Assembly: GCF_028826155.1 (NCBI RefSeq)
Contig: NZ_JAQGPN010000001.1
Span: 3,787,501-3,851,500 of the forward strand
Source: Mesorhizobium shangrilense
Lineage (GTDB): Bacteria > Pseudomonadota > Alphaproteobacteria > Rhizobiales > Rhizobiaceae
DNA length: 64,000 nt
Direction of reading: 5' to 3'
Shown here: positions 8,343 through 17,517 of the stretch, one piece after another
How positions within the stretch are numbered: position 1 is the first letter of the stretch
Layout of the letters: every line of letters begins with the position of its first letter
The notes under the pieces: generated by a model
Told to the model about the DNA's origin: nothing
What the model saw: only the letters and a program-made list of their open reading frames with translations
The model's database searches: none
Program-made: the position numbers and the translations under genes

Positions 8343-9410
8343 TTGACCAACTGGCTGCGAACCATAGCTGCGATCGGCGGCGTCCTTCTGGCTGACGCCG
8401 CGCAGGCCGGCGGCATCGGCCTGTCGGCGCCGTTGTCGGGTCCGTCCGCGATCCTGGGCGAACAGATGCAGACGGGTGCACGCGCGGCTGCCGCGGCAAC
8501 CGGCGTTGCGCTCGAGGTCGCCGACGATGCCTGCACGGCGGCCGGCGGAGCAGATGCCGCGCGTCGCTTCGTCGAGGCAGAGGTGTCGGTCGTGGTCGGA
8601 TACCTGTGCACCGAGGCGTTCGAAGCGGCGCTGCCGATCCTCAAGGAGGCGGGCATACCGGCCATCACGGTCGGCGTTCGCACCGACAGCCTTACCGACC
8701 GACGCGAGAAGACGGGCTGGCCGGTGTTCCGCCTGGGACCGCGCGGGGACAGCGAGCGCGAAGCCGCCGCCCGGATCCTGTCGAAACTCTGGCGGCAGGA
8801 CCTGTTCGCCATCGTGGACGATGGGACCATCTATGGACGCGAGCTGGCCGAGACGGTCCGCGCGGCGGCCGAGCACGCTGCGTTGAAGCCGGTCTTCGTG
8901 GATACCTTCCGCCCCCAGATGGACAACCAGATTGCCCTGATCGGCCGCCTTCGCAAGGCCGGCGCCACGCACGTCTTCGTCGGCGGCGACCGCGAGGACG
9001 TCGCCGTGATGGGCCACGACGCCGCGCAGCTCGGCGTGCCCCTGACCATCGCCAGCGGCGAGACGCTGCGCGCTGCGCCGGATGAAATGACGGTCGCCGA
9101 AGGCACCCTCATGATCGCCATGCCGGAATGGCACGTGATCGCAGAGCCTTCGGTCGTCAATGCGATCCAGGACAAGGGTGCGGTCGCGGAAGGCTATGTG
9201 CTGCCTGCCTATGCCGCTGTGCAGGTCGCCGCGGCGGCGGTCGAGAAAGCTGCCGCCGCAGGCGCCGACGTTGTGCGCTCGCTCTCCGAGGACAGGTTCG
9301 AGACCGCGCTCGGCCCCGTGAAGTTCGACTCCAAAGGCGACCTGGCGCAGAATCCCTATCGCCTCTTCCGCTTCGATCACCGCCGCTTCGTGCCCATGGA
9401 ATCGCAATGA
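8343..9410 (+). CDS. ABC transporter substrate-binding protein (branched-chain amino-acid type)
   Basis: A 355-residue periplasmic binding protein of the LivJ/receptor-family fold. An N-terminal signal peptide ends after ADAAQA near residue 22; LSAPLSGPSAILGEQMQTGA is the typical first strand-helix of the family. Domain two has AIVDDGTIYGRELAE and THVFVGGDREDVAVM. The start is TTG because no in-frame ATG lies before the signal peptide; the ribosome site is weak. The stop overlaps the P1 peptidase start (ATGA). No permease or ATPase gene is nearby, so it either serves a distant transporter or acts as a sensor. Ligand unknown. Confidence 0.85.
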   Translation: MTNWLRTIAAIGGVLLADAAQAGGIGLSAPLSGPSAILGEQMQTGARAAAAATGVALEVADDACTAAGGADAARRFVEAEVSVVVGYLCTEAFEAALPILKEAGIPAITVGVRTDSLTDRREKTGWPVFRLGPRGDSEREAAARILSKLWRQDLFAIVDDGTIYGRELAETVRAAAEHAALKPVFVDTFRPQMDNQIALIGRLRKAGATHVFVGGDREDVAVMGHDAAQLGVPLTIASGETLRAAPDEMTVAEGTLMIAMPEWHVIAEPSVVNAIQDKGAVAEGYVLPAYAAVQVAAAAVEKAAAAGADVVRSLSEDRFETALGPVKFDSKGDLAQNPYRLFRFDHRRFVPMESQ

Positions 9411-10417
9411 GCTTTCAAGCCGGACCCAGGAACCTCATCACCGACGTGGCGGGCCTCAAGGTGGGCAACGCGGCCGACCACCGGCTGAAATCCGGCGTGA
9501 CGGCCGTCGTCTGCGACGAGTCGGCCGTCGCCGCGGTTCAGGTACTCGGGGGCGCGCCCGGCACGCGGGAAACCGACCTTCTGGAGCCCCACAACTCCGT
9601 CGAGACCGTCAACGCCCTCGTGCTGTCGGGCGGGTCCGCCTTCGGGCTCGATGCCGCCTCGGGCGTGCAGGCGGCGCTGCGCGAGCAGGGCATCGGCTAC
9701 CTCGTGCGCGATCAGATCATTCCGATCGTACCGGCCGCGATCGTCTTCGACCTGGCGAATGGCGGCGACAAGGACTGGGGACGCTATGCGCCCTACCGCG
9801 AACTCGGCCACCAGGCAGCCGCGGAAACCTCCCTCGACTTCCCGTTGGGAACCGTGGGCGCCGGGGTGGGCGCACTGAGCGCGGGGCTCAAGGGCGGGCT
9901 TGGCTCGGCCTCCACGGCCCTGCCGAACGGCGTCACCATAGGAGCATTGGTCGTCGCAAACCCGGTCGGCTCGGTGACGGTCGGCAGCACCAGGCATTTC
10001 TGGGCTGCGCCGTGGGAAATCGGCGACGAGTTCGGCGGCCTCGGGTTCCCCTCGCCGCTCCCGGCTGACGCGCAGAAGGTCCGCCTCAAGTTCCGCGACA
10101 AGCCGCGCGACCTGGAAAACACTACCATCGCCGTGATCGCAACCGACGCCGTGCTGACCAAGGCCGAGGCCAAGCGGCTCGCGATCGCCGCCCACGACGG
10201 ATTTGCACGCGCGATCTGGCCGACCCATACGCCGGCCGACGGCGACCTGGTGTTCGCTCTGGCGACGGGAAGCAGTGGCAAGAGGCTCGCTCTCGACGAC
10301 GCCATCGACCATTACGCGGCAGCAGGCGCAACAATGGCCCGCGCCATCGCTCGCGCGGTGTATACCGCGACGCCGGCCCCGGGCGATCTCTTCCCGGTCT
10401 GGTCTTCCAGATCGTAA
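9407..10417 (+). CDS. P1-family peptidase (DmpA/NylC-like autoprocessing hydrolase)
   Basis: A 336-residue member of the DmpA/NylC N-terminal-nucleophile family, which cleave N-terminal residues, beta-peptides or linear amides after self-cleavage into two chains. The signature LVLSGGSAFGLDAASG lies at about 71-86. The likely autocleavage point is Asn238-Thr239 in LENTTIAVIATDA, and the C-terminal chain has HDGFARAIWPTHTPADGD. The ATG overlaps the stop of the binding-protein gene; a longer frame inside that gene was rejected. It lacks a signal peptide and so is probably cytoplasmic. Its natural substrate is unknown, but the coupling suggests the binding protein delivers an amide or peptide. 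Confidence 0.88.
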   Translation: MSFQAGPRNLITDVAGLKVGNAADHRLKSGVTAVVCDESAVAAVQVLGGAPGTRETDLLEPHNSVETVNALVLSGGSAFGLDAASGVQAALREQGIGYLVRDQIIPIVPAAIVFDLANGGDKDWGRYAPYRELGHQAAAETSLDFPLGTVGAGVGALSAGLKGGLGSASTALPNGVTIGALVVANPVGSVTVGSTRHFWAAPWEIGDEFGGLGFPSPLPADAQKVRLKFRDKPRDLENTTIAVIATDAVLTKAEAKRLAIAAHDGFARAIWPTHTPADGDLVFALATGSSGKRLALDDAIDHYAAAGATMARAIARAVYTATPAPGDLFPVWSSRS

Positions 10418-10492
10418 GGTGCTGCAATGAATCGACAGCGAGTGCTGCGGATCCAACAGGTTGCACCCAGACACAGGTTCCAGGATAGCTCG

Positions 10493-11248
10493 ATGACCCG
10501 TTCGCTCACGAGACATGCTGCTCGCGCCGGTCGGCGAGCACTTGCGCTGGCTCTGCTGCTGCCAGCGCTGTCGCTGCCGCTGCACGCCGGCGACACAGCC
10601 CAGCTCAACATCCTCGGCTTCAGTGAGGACGGAAGCATCTTCGCCTTCGAGGAATACGGCATCCAGGACGGTTCCGGCTTTCCCTACGCCAACCGCTACT
10701 ACGTCGACACGGGCACCGACGCGTTCGTGAAGGGCACGCCGATCCGCGTCAGGCTGGATGACGAATCGGCATCCCTCGGCGTCGCCCGGGCGAAGGCCCG
10801 GGAAAGCGGAGAGAAGATCGTCGCCGAGAAGGTCCTGCAGGCGAACCCCGGCTTTACCGCCGCCTTCAACGCCGTCACCGAGGTGAATGCCGACCCTGCA
10901 CGGATCGTTGCCTACCCGTTCCCGGTCTTTCCGCCGATCGCACAGGCGTTGGAATTCCGGCTCGAGGAAGTTCCGGTCGCTGAGGACGAGCGCTGCCACG
11001 GCCTCGGCGAGATGAAGGGCCTTCGCCTGCTCCAGATCGACCCTAGTGCGGGAGGCGTAACGCGTATCGTGCACGAAGACACGACCGTTCCGCAAAGCCG
11101 CGGCTGCGCCATCGGCTACAGGCTCGCGGGCTTGCAGACCCACGCACCCGACGGCAGCCTCGGCAGCTATGCAGTGCTGATCGCAGTCGAACGGGTCGGC
11201 TTCGAAGGTCCGGATTACCGGTGGATGGCGGTCACGGGGCGTCCATGA
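10493..11248 (+). CDS. DUF2259 exported protein
   Basis: A 251-residue protein with an N-terminal signal peptide (arginine-rich start, then ALALALLLPALSLPLHAG). The mature part starts LNILGFSEDGSIFAFEEYG, the hallmark of DUF2259 secreted proteins, which are widespread in rhizobia and have no known function. The sequence suggests a beta-rich fold. The ATG at 10493 was preferred over an open upstream frame because it begins directly at the signal peptide. The stop overlaps the next gene as ATGA, so the two products are probably related. Confidence 0.8.
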   Translation: MTRSLTRHAARAGRRALALALLLPALSLPLHAGDTAQLNILGFSEDGSIFAFEEYGIQDGSGFPYANRYYVDTGTDAFVKGTPIRVRLDDESASLGVARAKARESGEKIVAEKVLQANPGFTAAFNAVTEVNADPARIVAYPFPVFPPIAQALEFRLEEVPVAEDERCHGLGEMKGLRLLQIDPSAGGVTRIVHEDTTVPQSRGCAIGYRLAGLQTHAPDGSLGSYAVLIAVERVGFEGPDYRWMAVTGRP

Positions 11249-11787
11249 CGCATACCGCCCTCTCGCCCGAGAAGCATCCAGAGGTGCTACCCTCCGGCCT
11301 GCGCGCGCGGCTGCGGGCGTCGGCCCCGCCGCCACGCATGGCGATGGCGGGAGCAGCACTTTGGACTGTCGCTATCGCCGCAAGCGCCGGCTACGGCCTT
11401 TACGTTCGTGGCTGGCAGACGGCGGAGACTGCGCGCATCATCCTCGGCATCATCGTCTTCGGCGCTGCCCTCGCATTTCCCATCGCGCTATGGGGCGCCC
11501 GCTTTCTCGCGATCGGCCGTCCCGCCCCGGTGGCGTTCGTTGCGTTTTTCATCTCGTCGGTGCTCATCACCGCCGGCGTGACGGCCGTGACCTATGCGCT
11601 CTACTATCGCCTCTACTTCGTGCAGTGGCACGACGCACCTTTCACGAAAACCTGGGCGATCCAATTCTTCTTCACAGTCGCGGGCGCTCTCTTCCAGTTC
11701 GCGGTGCTGGGCTTGCGCCTCTATTTGCCGTTCGGGCTCGTCGTCGCGCTGATGGGAAGCCTCTGGTTTGCGCGCATGTCGCGTTGA
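11245..11787 (+). CDS. Small integral membrane protein, unknown function
   Basis: A 180-residue protein with a cytoplasmic N-terminal tail of about 40 residues and four predicted membrane helices: about 40-58 (MAMAGAALWTVAIAASAGYG), 70-88, 98-120 and 140-175. No catalytic motif is visible. The ATG overlaps the DUF2259 stop (ATGA), so it is translated with the exported protein and may anchor or process it. It could not be assigned to a named family. A 7-base-stem inverted repeat (TGGCCGC/GCGGCCA, 11793-11819) lies between it and purB. Confidence 0.75.
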   Translation: MTHTALSPEKHPEVLPSGLRARLRASAPPPRMAMAGAALWTVAIAASAGYGLYVRGWQTAETARIILGIIVFGAALAFPIALWGARFLAIGRPAPVAFVAFFISSVLITAGVTAVTYALYYRLYFVQWHDAPFTKTWAIQFFFTVAGALFQFAVLGLRLYLPFGLVVALMGSLWFARMSR

Positions 11788-11845
11788 ACCTTTGGCCGCA
11801 CGCTGTTAGGACGCGGCCAGAACAACAGCGAGGCCGAGAACAACA

Positions 11846-13147
11846 ATGATCCCGCGCTATTCGCGACCCGAGATGGTCGCAATCTGGTCGCCCGAGACGC
11901 GTTTCCGCATCTGGTTCGAGATCGAGGCGCATGCCTGTGATGCGCTGGCCGAGATCGGCGTGATCCCTAAACAGGCGGCGAAAACCATCTGGGAGAAGGG
12001 CGGCGCAGCAACCTTCGACGTCGCGCGCATCGACGAGATCGAGCGCGAGACCAAGCACGACGTCATCGCCTTCCTGACCCATCTGGCGGAGTTCGTCGGA
12101 CCTGACGCGCGCTTCATCCACCAGGGCATGACGTCTTCGGACGTGCTCGACACCTGCTTCGCGGTGCAGCTGAAGCGCGCCAGCGACATCCTGCTGGACG
12201 ACATCGAAAGGCTCCTTGCCGCGCTGAAGAAGCGCGCCTTCGAACACAAGGACACCGTCACCATCGGCCGCAGCCACGGCATCCATGCCGAGCCGACGAC
12301 CTTCGGCGTCAAGCTGGCGCAGGCCTACGCCGAATTCTCGCGTTGCCGCGACCGCCTGATCGCCGCCCGCGAGGAGATCGCCACCTGCGCCATCTCGGGC
12401 GCAGTCGGCACCTTCGCCAACATCGACCCGCGCGTCGAGGAACACGTCGCCGAGAAGCTCGGCTTGAAGGCTGAGCCGGTCTCCACCCAGGTGATTCCGC
12501 GCGACCGCCACGCGATGTATTTCGCGACGCTCGGCGTGATCGCCTCCTCCATGGAACGCCTGGCGACAGAAATCCGCCACCTGCAGCGCACCGAGGTGCT
12601 GGAGGCGGAGGAGTATTTCTCACCCGGCCAGAAGGGTTCGTCGGCGATGCCGCACAAGCGCAACCCGGTGCTGACGGAGAACCTTACGGGGCTTGCACGG
12701 ATGGTGCGCGCCTTCGCACTGCCGGCGATGGAGAACGTCGCGCTCTGGCATGAGCGCGACATCTCGCATTCGTCCGTGGAGCGCATGATCGGACCGGACG
12801 CCACGATCACGCTGGACTTCGCGCTGGCGCGCCTCACCGGCGTGATCGAGAAGCTCGTGGTCTATCCCGAGAACATGGAGAAGAACCTCAACAAGTTCCG
12901 CGGACTGGTGCACTCCCAGCGCGTGCTGCTGGCGCTGACCCAGGCCGGCGTCTCTCGCGAGGATGCCTATCGGCTGGTCCAGCGCAACGCCATGAGGGTC
13001 TGGCAGGAAGGCGCTGATTTCCTTGAAGAACTTCTCGCCGACGAAGAAGTGCGAGCCGCGCTCTCCGAGGAAGAGATCCGCGAAAAGTTCGATCTTGGCT
13101 ATCACACCAAGCACGTCGACACGATTTTTGAGCGCGTGTTCGGCTGA
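11846..13147 (+). CDS. purB: Adenylosuccinate lyase
   Basis: PurB cleaves SAICAR to AICAR and adenylosuccinate to AMP, both with release of fumarate, in de novo purine synthesis. The 433-residue protein is the normal length for the bacterial short form. The superfamily signature GSSAMPHKRNP is intact near residues 262-272, with the upstream MTSSDVLDT and GRSHGIHAEPTTFG motifs that hold catalytic residues. It begins 58 bases after the membrane-protein gene and ends in a bidirectional terminator. The same plus-strand direction may let it share transcription with the upstream genes, although no functional link is evident. Confidence 0.97.
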   Translation: MIPRYSRPEMVAIWSPETRFRIWFEIEAHACDALAEIGVIPKQAAKTIWEKGGAATFDVARIDEIERETKHDVIAFLTHLAEFVGPDARFIHQGMTSSDVLDTCFAVQLKRASDILLDDIERLLAALKKRAFEHKDTVTIGRSHGIHAEPTTFGVKLAQAYAEFSRCRDRLIAAREEIATCAISGAVGTFANIDPRVEEHVAEKLGLKAEPVSTQVIPRDRHAMYFATLGVIASSMERLATEIRHLQRTEVLEAEEYFSPGQKGSSAMPHKRNPVLTENLTGLARMVRAFALPAMENVALWHERDISHSSVERMIGPDATITLDFALARLTGVIEKLVVYPENMEKNLNKFRGLVHSQRVLLALTQAGVSREDAYRLVQRNAMRVWQEGADFLEELLADEEVRAALSEEEIREKFDLGYHTKHVDTIFERVFG

Positions 13148-13189
13148 CCGGAAGAGCCGTCCCTGCGAATGACGTCGCCAGGAAGTGAA

Positions 13190-13224
13190 AAGCCCTCGCA
13201 GCACGCAGCTGCGAGGGCCTTCTC
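13190..13224. terminator. Bidirectional terminator between purB and a convergent gene
   Basis: A perfect 10-base stem (GCCCTCGCAG/CTGCGAGGGC, 13192-13201 and 13209-13218) with a 7-base loop is followed on the plus strand by CTTCTC and on the minus strand by TTTTC. It lies between the convergent purB and the monooxygenase-like gene and can stop both. Confidence 0.75.
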
Positions 13225-13245
13225 ACGTTGCGGGAGCCGTTGTCG

Positions 13246-13536
13246 TCAGGCCGGGAATGCATCCATTAGGATGAACGTCCCTTCCTGCCGCTGGTAGCTA
13301 TTGATGAGCGGGACGAGCCGGGTGAAATGCTCCGTCCGACAATGGATGTCCAGCGCGGCGCGATCCGGCCATTCCTCGATGAATACGAAGTGGCCGGGAT
13401 CCTTCTGATCGACGAAGAGATCGTAGGAGATGCAGAGCGGCTCCTGCCGCGTCTTCTCGACGAGTTCCGCATAGAGCGGCGCGACGACGTCGACGTACTG
13501 GGGCTTGATGAAGTCCTGAGCGATGACTTTCAGCAT
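13246..13536 (-). CDS. Antibiotic-biosynthesis-monooxygenase-like protein (putative quinol monooxygenase)
   Basis: A 96-residue single-domain ferredoxin-like protein of the ABM/YgiN class, small dimeric enzymes that oxidise quinols or related aromatics without a bound cofactor. Family features are LKVIAQDFIKPQYVDVVAPLY at the start, YDLFVDQKDPGHFVFIEEWPDRAALD, and HCRTEHFTRLVPLI at the end. The ATG at 13536 matches the family start. It follows the VOC protein by about 106 bases on the same strand, consistent with an aromatic or quinone detoxification pair. Substrate unknown. Confidence 0.85.
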   Translation of the reverse strand: MLKVIAQDFIKPQYVDVVAPLYAELVEKTRQEPLCISYDLFVDQKDPGHFVFIEEWPDRAALDIHCRTEHFTRLVPLINSYQRQEGTFILMDAFPA

Positions 13537-13642
13537 GACTGGCTTGAAATCTCCGGTGCCGACGGCCGGGCCGCGATCGCCGCAGGCCCGAATCCGTTTG
13601 AATAGCTCCGGACTTACCGTCTTCGCGCAGGGTCGATAAGCC

Positions 13643-14542
13643 TTAACCGGGCATCGCCTCGATGGTGCGGATAACCGTGCCCCAGGGATCCCGCTTTTCG
13701 CCGGCATATTTCGGGTCCGTCGCGCGCAGTTCCACCCAGCTCAGGCCCGACCGCTCATCGTCGCGCCTGCCGGCGCGCGCGCTCTGCCAGATGTTAGCTC
13801 CGATATGGTGGTGGTAGCCGCCCGACGACAGGAAGACCGCCGCAGGGCCGTACTTCGCCACTGTGTCGAACCCATACTCCTGGTGCCAGAAGCGCTCCGC
13901 CGCGAGGGGATCGCCCACCCGCAGATGGACATGGCCGACGATGGTGTTCTCGGGCGCGCCTTTCCAGTCGGGCTGGTCCGCCGGGACCGAGGCGACGACG
14001 CCCTCGACGTCCAGACGTTCCGTGGCCATGGCGACCGACTGGCCTTCCCAACTCCAGGCCTCCTTCGGCCGGTCGGCATAGATCTCAATGCCGTTGCCTT
14101 CGGGATCGGTGAGATAGAGCGCCTCGCTGACGAGATGGTCGGACGCGCCCTCGACCCGGATGCGGTTCTGGGCGGCATGCTTGATCCAGCGGCCGAGGTC
14201 GGCTCGCGACGGGAACAGGAACGCAGTATGGAACAGGCCCGCGCTGCGCGGATCGTCCGGCTTCGCCTTGGGTGCAGACTCCAGCACCAGCAACGGACGC
14301 CCGGCGGCGCCAAGCGTGATGTCGCCGCCAGAACGGGTCAGTTCCTCGAGGCCGAGAAGCGCCTTGTAGTAGGAAGCCAGGCCCTCGGCGTCCCTCGCCC
14401 TCAGTCCGACGCGTGAAACGCTGATCGGCGTCGTCCCGGAAAATGGCAAATCGGTCATGTCGGTCTCCGTCGCTGAACGGGCCGTCGTCGCGCCGATCGC
14501 AGCGAGGCCGGCAGTCGCCAGCACTGTACGCCTTGTGATCAT
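13643..14542 (-). CDS. Exported VOC-family (CatE-like) extradiol-dioxygenase-like protein
   Basis: A 299-residue protein with two vicinal-oxygen-chelate modules, as in CatE catechol 2,3-dioxygenases. Module two keeps the putative metal ligands: His in VGHVHLRVGD, His in YHHHIGANIW and Glu in WVELRATD. Unusually, the chain begins MITRRTVLATAGLAAIGATT, a twin-arginine-like signal ending at ARSA, so the enzyme may act outside the cytoplasm. The start is supported by GAGGAG seven bases upstream; an internal ATG at residue 29 would give a cytoplasmic form. A cluster of GTTC/GAAC repeats lies upstream and may be an operator. Confidence 0.83.
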   Translation of the reverse strand: MITRRTVLATAGLAAIGATTARSATETDMTDLPFSGTTPISVSRVGLRARDAEGLASYYKALLGLEELTRSGGDITLGAAGRPLLVLESAPKAKPDDPRSAGLFHTAFLFPSRADLGRWIKHAAQNRIRVEGASDHLVSEALYLTDPEGNGIEIYADRPKEAWSWEGQSVAMATERLDVEGVVASVPADQPDWKGAPENTIVGHVHLRVGDPLAAERFWHQEYGFDTVAKYGPAAVFLSSGGYHHHIGANIWQSARAGRRDDERSGLSWVELRATDPKYAGEKRDPWGTVIRTIEAMPG

Positions 14543-14590
14543 CTCGGTCGCTCCTCAAAAGGCCCTTTCGCAAAAGATGGGCGACTTCGA

Positions 14591-14642
14591 TTGTTCAAAC
14601 AAGCGAGTAAATTCCGAACATGCCGTTCACTTTTATTGAACG
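14591..14642 (-). promoter_or_regulatory. Candidate operator cluster upstream of the VOC gene
   Basis: A perfect inverted repeat CGTTCACTTTTATTGAACG (14624-14642) lies about 82-100 bases before the VOC start. Nearby are TTGTTCAAACAA (14591-14602) and GAAC-N5-GTTC (overlapping the first repeat). The shared GTTC/GAAC half-sites suggest binding by a dimeric repressor. No regulator gene is adjacent. Confidence 0.4.
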
Positions 14643-14819
14643 CAGGAGAGCTCGTGGTACGAACGAAGGACCAGAGACGTCCGCAATGCGCGGCGCGTTC
14701 GCAGCGCGCACGGTCGCGAAAAGAGCTTAGGATCTGAAAGATCCGCGGCTGCCGTCGGCGCACGGCCGAGCAATAGCGCCGGAGGCGACCCGGGAAAACG
14801 GGCGTCTTTTTGGTTGGAG

Positions 14820-14840
14820 GCTGCCGCACGGGGCGGCAGC
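14820..14840 (-). terminator. Stem-loop after alaS, possible terminator
   Basis: A perfect 8-base stem (GCTGCCGC/GCGGCAGC) with a 5-base loop lies five bases beyond the alaS stop. There is no T run after it on the minus strand, so it may stabilise the 3' end or terminate weakly. Confidence 0.35.
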
Positions 14841-14845
14841 TTCGC

Positions 14846-17509
14846 TCAGGCCGCCTGAAGGGCAGCCTTGACCGCGGCAATCGCCTCGCCTGCCTTGGAG
14901 GCGTCGGGGCCGCCGGCCTGGGCCATGTCGGGTCGTCCGCCGCCGCCCTGTCCGCCGAGCGCCGCGGAGGCGACGCGAACGAGGTCGACCGCGCTGAAGC
15001 GCTGGACGAGATCGTCGGTCACGCCGACGACGACGCTGGCCTTGCCCTCGGTGTCGCCGACGAAGACGACGATGCCGGAGCCGAGCGATTTCTTGCCCTC
15101 GTCGGCGAGGCCTTTCAGGTCCTTCGGCGCGACGCCGGAAACGGACTTGCCGAGGAAGCCGATGCCGGCCACGGTCTCACCGGCGCTTTCCGCGCCGCCG
15201 GACGAACCGCCCCCGAGAGCCAGCTTCTTGCGTGCGTCGGCCAGTTCGCGCTCGAGCTTCTTGCGCTCGTCGACCAGCGCCTCGACGCGGGCGAGCACCT
15301 CGCCGGGGCCGACCTTCAGCGCCGATGCGACTGCCTTGAGGCGACGGTCCTGCTCGTCGAGATGACGCCGCGCGGCCTCGCCGGTCAGCGCCTCGATGCG
15401 ACGAACGCCCGCCGCGACCGCGCCCTCGGACACCAGCCGGATGAGGCCGATGTCGCCGGTCGCCGCCACATGCGTGCCGCCGCAGAGCTCGGCCGAGTAG
15501 GTCTTGCCGGCCTTGTCGCCGTGCAGCGCCGTGCCCATCGACACGACGCGCACCTCGTCGCCGTACTTCTCGCCGAACAGCGCCATGGCGCCCTCGGCAA
15601 TGGCGTCGTCGACCGTCATCAGGCGGGTCGAGACCGGGCTGTTCTGGGTGACGATCTCATTGGCGAGCAGCTCGACCTGCTCGAGCTCCTCCGACGAGAT
15701 CGGCTTGGGATGCGAGAAATCGAAGCGCAGACGCTCCGGCGCGACCAGAGAACCCTTCTGGGCGACATGCGTGCCCAGCACTTCGCGCAGCGCCTCGTGG
15801 ACGAGGTGCGTGGCGGAATGGTTGGAGCGCAGCCGGGTGCGGCGTGCATGGTCGACCTTTAGCTCGACCGCAGCGCCGGGCTTGACGGAGCCTTTGGTCA
15901 CGCGACCGAGATGGACGAACAGGCCGTCGGCCTTCTTTTGCGTATCGGTGACCTCGATGGCGAAGCCCTCGCCCGTGATCGTGCCGGTGTCGCCCATCTG
16001 GCCGCCGGATTCGCCATAGAACGGCGTCTGGTTGACGACGATCGCGACCGTCTCGCCGGCCGAGGCCTCCGCCGCCTCTGCGCCATCCTTGACGACCGTC
16101 AGCACCACGCCTTCGGCAACTTCCGTGTCATAGCCGAGGAACTCAGTGGCACCGGTCTTGTCGCGGACGGAAAACCATACGGTCTCGGTCGCAGCCTCGC
16201 CCGAGCCTGCCCAGCTCGCGCGAGCCTCGGCCTTCTGGCGCTCCATCGCGGCGTTGAAGCCGTCCGTGTCGACGGAAATGCCGCGCTGGCGCAGCGCATC
16301 CTGGGTGAGGTCGAGCGGGAAGCCGTAGGTATCGTAGAGTTTGAAGGCGGTCTCGCCGTCGAGCCTCGCGCCCTCGCTCATGTTCTCCGTCGCGTCGGCC
16401 AGCAGCCCGAGGCCGCGCGCCAGCGTCTGGCGGAAGCGCGTCTCCTCCAGCTTCAGCGTCTCGGTGATCAGCGGCTCGCCGCGCACCAGCTCCGGATAGG
16501 CCTGGCCCATCTCGCGCACCAGCGCCGGCACCAGCCGATACATCAGTGGATCGCGCGCGCCGAGCAGCTGCGCATGACGCATGGCGCGGCGCATGATGCG
16601 GCGCAGCACGTAGCCGCGGCCTTCGTTGGACGGTAGCACGCCGTCCGCGATCAGGAAGCTGGACGCGCGCAGGTGGTCCGCAATGACGCGATGGCTGGCG
16701 CGGTTCTTGCCCTCCGCCTTGACGCCCGTCGCCTCCTCCGAGGCGTGGATAAGCGTGCGGAACAGGTCGATGTCGTAGTTGTCATGTTCGCCCTGCAGGA
16801 CGGCTGCGATGCGCTCCAGCCCCATGCCGGTGTCGATCGAAGGCCGCGGTAGGTCGATGCGCTCCTCCTTCGAGATCTGCTCGAACTGCATGAAGACTAG
16901 ATTCCAGATCTCGATGAACCGGTCGCCGTCCTCGTCCGGGCTGCCGGGCGGTCCGCCCGGGATGTGTTCGCCATGATCGAAGAAGATCTCCGAGCATGGG
17001 CCGCAGGGGCCGGTATCGCCCATCGCCCAGAAATTGTCGCTGGTGGGGATGCGGATGATCTTGTGGTCCGGCAGGCCGGCGATCTTCTTCCACAGGTCGA
17101 ACGCCTGGTCGTCGGTGTGGTAGACCGTCACCGTCAGCCGGTCCTTCGCCAGCCCGAACTCCCTGGTGATCAGGTTCCAGGCGAATTCGATCGCCTGGTC
17201 CTTGAAGTAGTCCCCGAAGGAGAAGTTGCCGAGCATCTCGAAGAAGGTGTGGTGGCGCGCCGTATAGCCCACATTGTCGAGGTCGTTGTGCTTGCCTCCG
17301 GCGCGCACGCACTTCTGCGAGGTCGCGGCGCGGCTGTACGGGCGCTGCTCGAGGCCCGTGAAGACGTTCTTGAACTGCACCATGCCGGCGTTCGTGAACA
17401 TCAATGTCGGGTCGTTGCGCGGCACGAGCGGGCTCGATGCCACGACTTCGTGGCCGTTCTTCTTGAAATAGTCGAGGAAAGCCGACCGTATTTCGTTCAC
17501 GCCGCTCAT
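14846..17509 (-). CDS. alaS: Alanine--tRNA ligase
   Basis: AlaRS charges tRNA-Ala and edits mischarged glycine and serine. The 887-residue chain has the class II catalytic core first ([17 protein letters not shown], then [14 protein letters not shown]), the editing domain with zinc-binding [12 protein letters not shown] and [10 protein letters not shown], and a glycine-rich C-Ala region ending near [16 protein letters not shown]. The ATG at 17509 matches the conserved [12 protein letters not shown] start; a longer frame to 17557 adds an unconserved tail and crosses a terminator-like hairpin. A TTGACT -35-like box at 17631-17626 may belong to its promoter. In many rhizobia recA precedes alaS; here a divergent antiporter gene does. 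Confidence 0.97.
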   Translation of the reverse strand: MSGVNEIRSAFLDYFKKNGHEVVASSPLVPRNDPTLMFTNAGMVQFKNVFTGLEQRPYSRAATSQKCVRAGGKHNDLDNVGYTARHHTFFEMLGNFSFGDYFKDQAIEFAWNLITREFGLAKDRLTVTVYHTDDQAFDLWKKIAGLPDHKIIRIPTSDNFWAMGDTGPCGPCSEIFFDHGEHIPGGPPGSPDEDGDRFIEIWNLVFMQFEQISKEERIDLPRPSIDTGMGLERIAAVLQGEHDNYDIDLFRTLIHASEEATGVKAEGKNRASHRVIADHLRASSFLIADGVLPSNEGRGYVLRRIMRRAMRHAQLLGARDPLMYRLVPALVREMGQAYPELVRGEPLITETLKLEETRFRQTLARGLGLLADATENMSEGARLDGETAFKLYDTYGFPLDLTQDALRQRGISVDTDGFNAAMERQKAEARASWAGSGEAATETVWFSVRDKTGATEFLGYDTEVAEGVVLTVVKDGAEAAEASAGETVAIVVNQTPFYGESGGQMGDTGTITGEGFAIEVTDTQKKADGLFVHLGRVTKGSVKPGAAVELKVDHARRTRLRSNHSATHLVHEALREVLGTHVAQKGSLVAPERLRFDFSHPKPISSEELEQVELLANEIVTQNSPVSTRLMTVDDAIAEGAMALFGEKYGDEVRVVSMGTALHGDKAGKTYSAELCGGTHVAATGDIGLIRLVSEGAVAAGVRRIEALTGEAARRHLDEQDRRLKAVASALKVGPGEVLARVEALVDERKKLERELADARKKLALGGGSSGGAESAGETVAGIGFLGKSVSGVAPKDLKGLADEGKKSLGSGIVVFVGDTEGKASVVVGVTDDLVQRFSAVDLVRVASAALGGQGGGGRPDMAQAGGPDASKAGEAIAAVKAALQAA

Positions 17510-17517
17510 GGACACGC

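Larger units (their letters stand above)
14543..14845. other. Non-coding gap between alaS and the VOC gene
   Basis: No gene is supported in these 303 bases. The VOC-proximal half carries the GTTC/GAAC repeats described separately. The alaS-proximal end carries the GCTGCCGC/GCGGCAGC hairpin. A weak CCCG/CGGG hairpin followed by a T run (about 14790-14812, plus strand) is too short to call. Confidence 0.6.

Noticed and set aside
14790-14812. Plus-strand terminator CCCG/CGGG with T run
   Set aside because: The stem has only four base pairs and no plus-strand gene ends before it.
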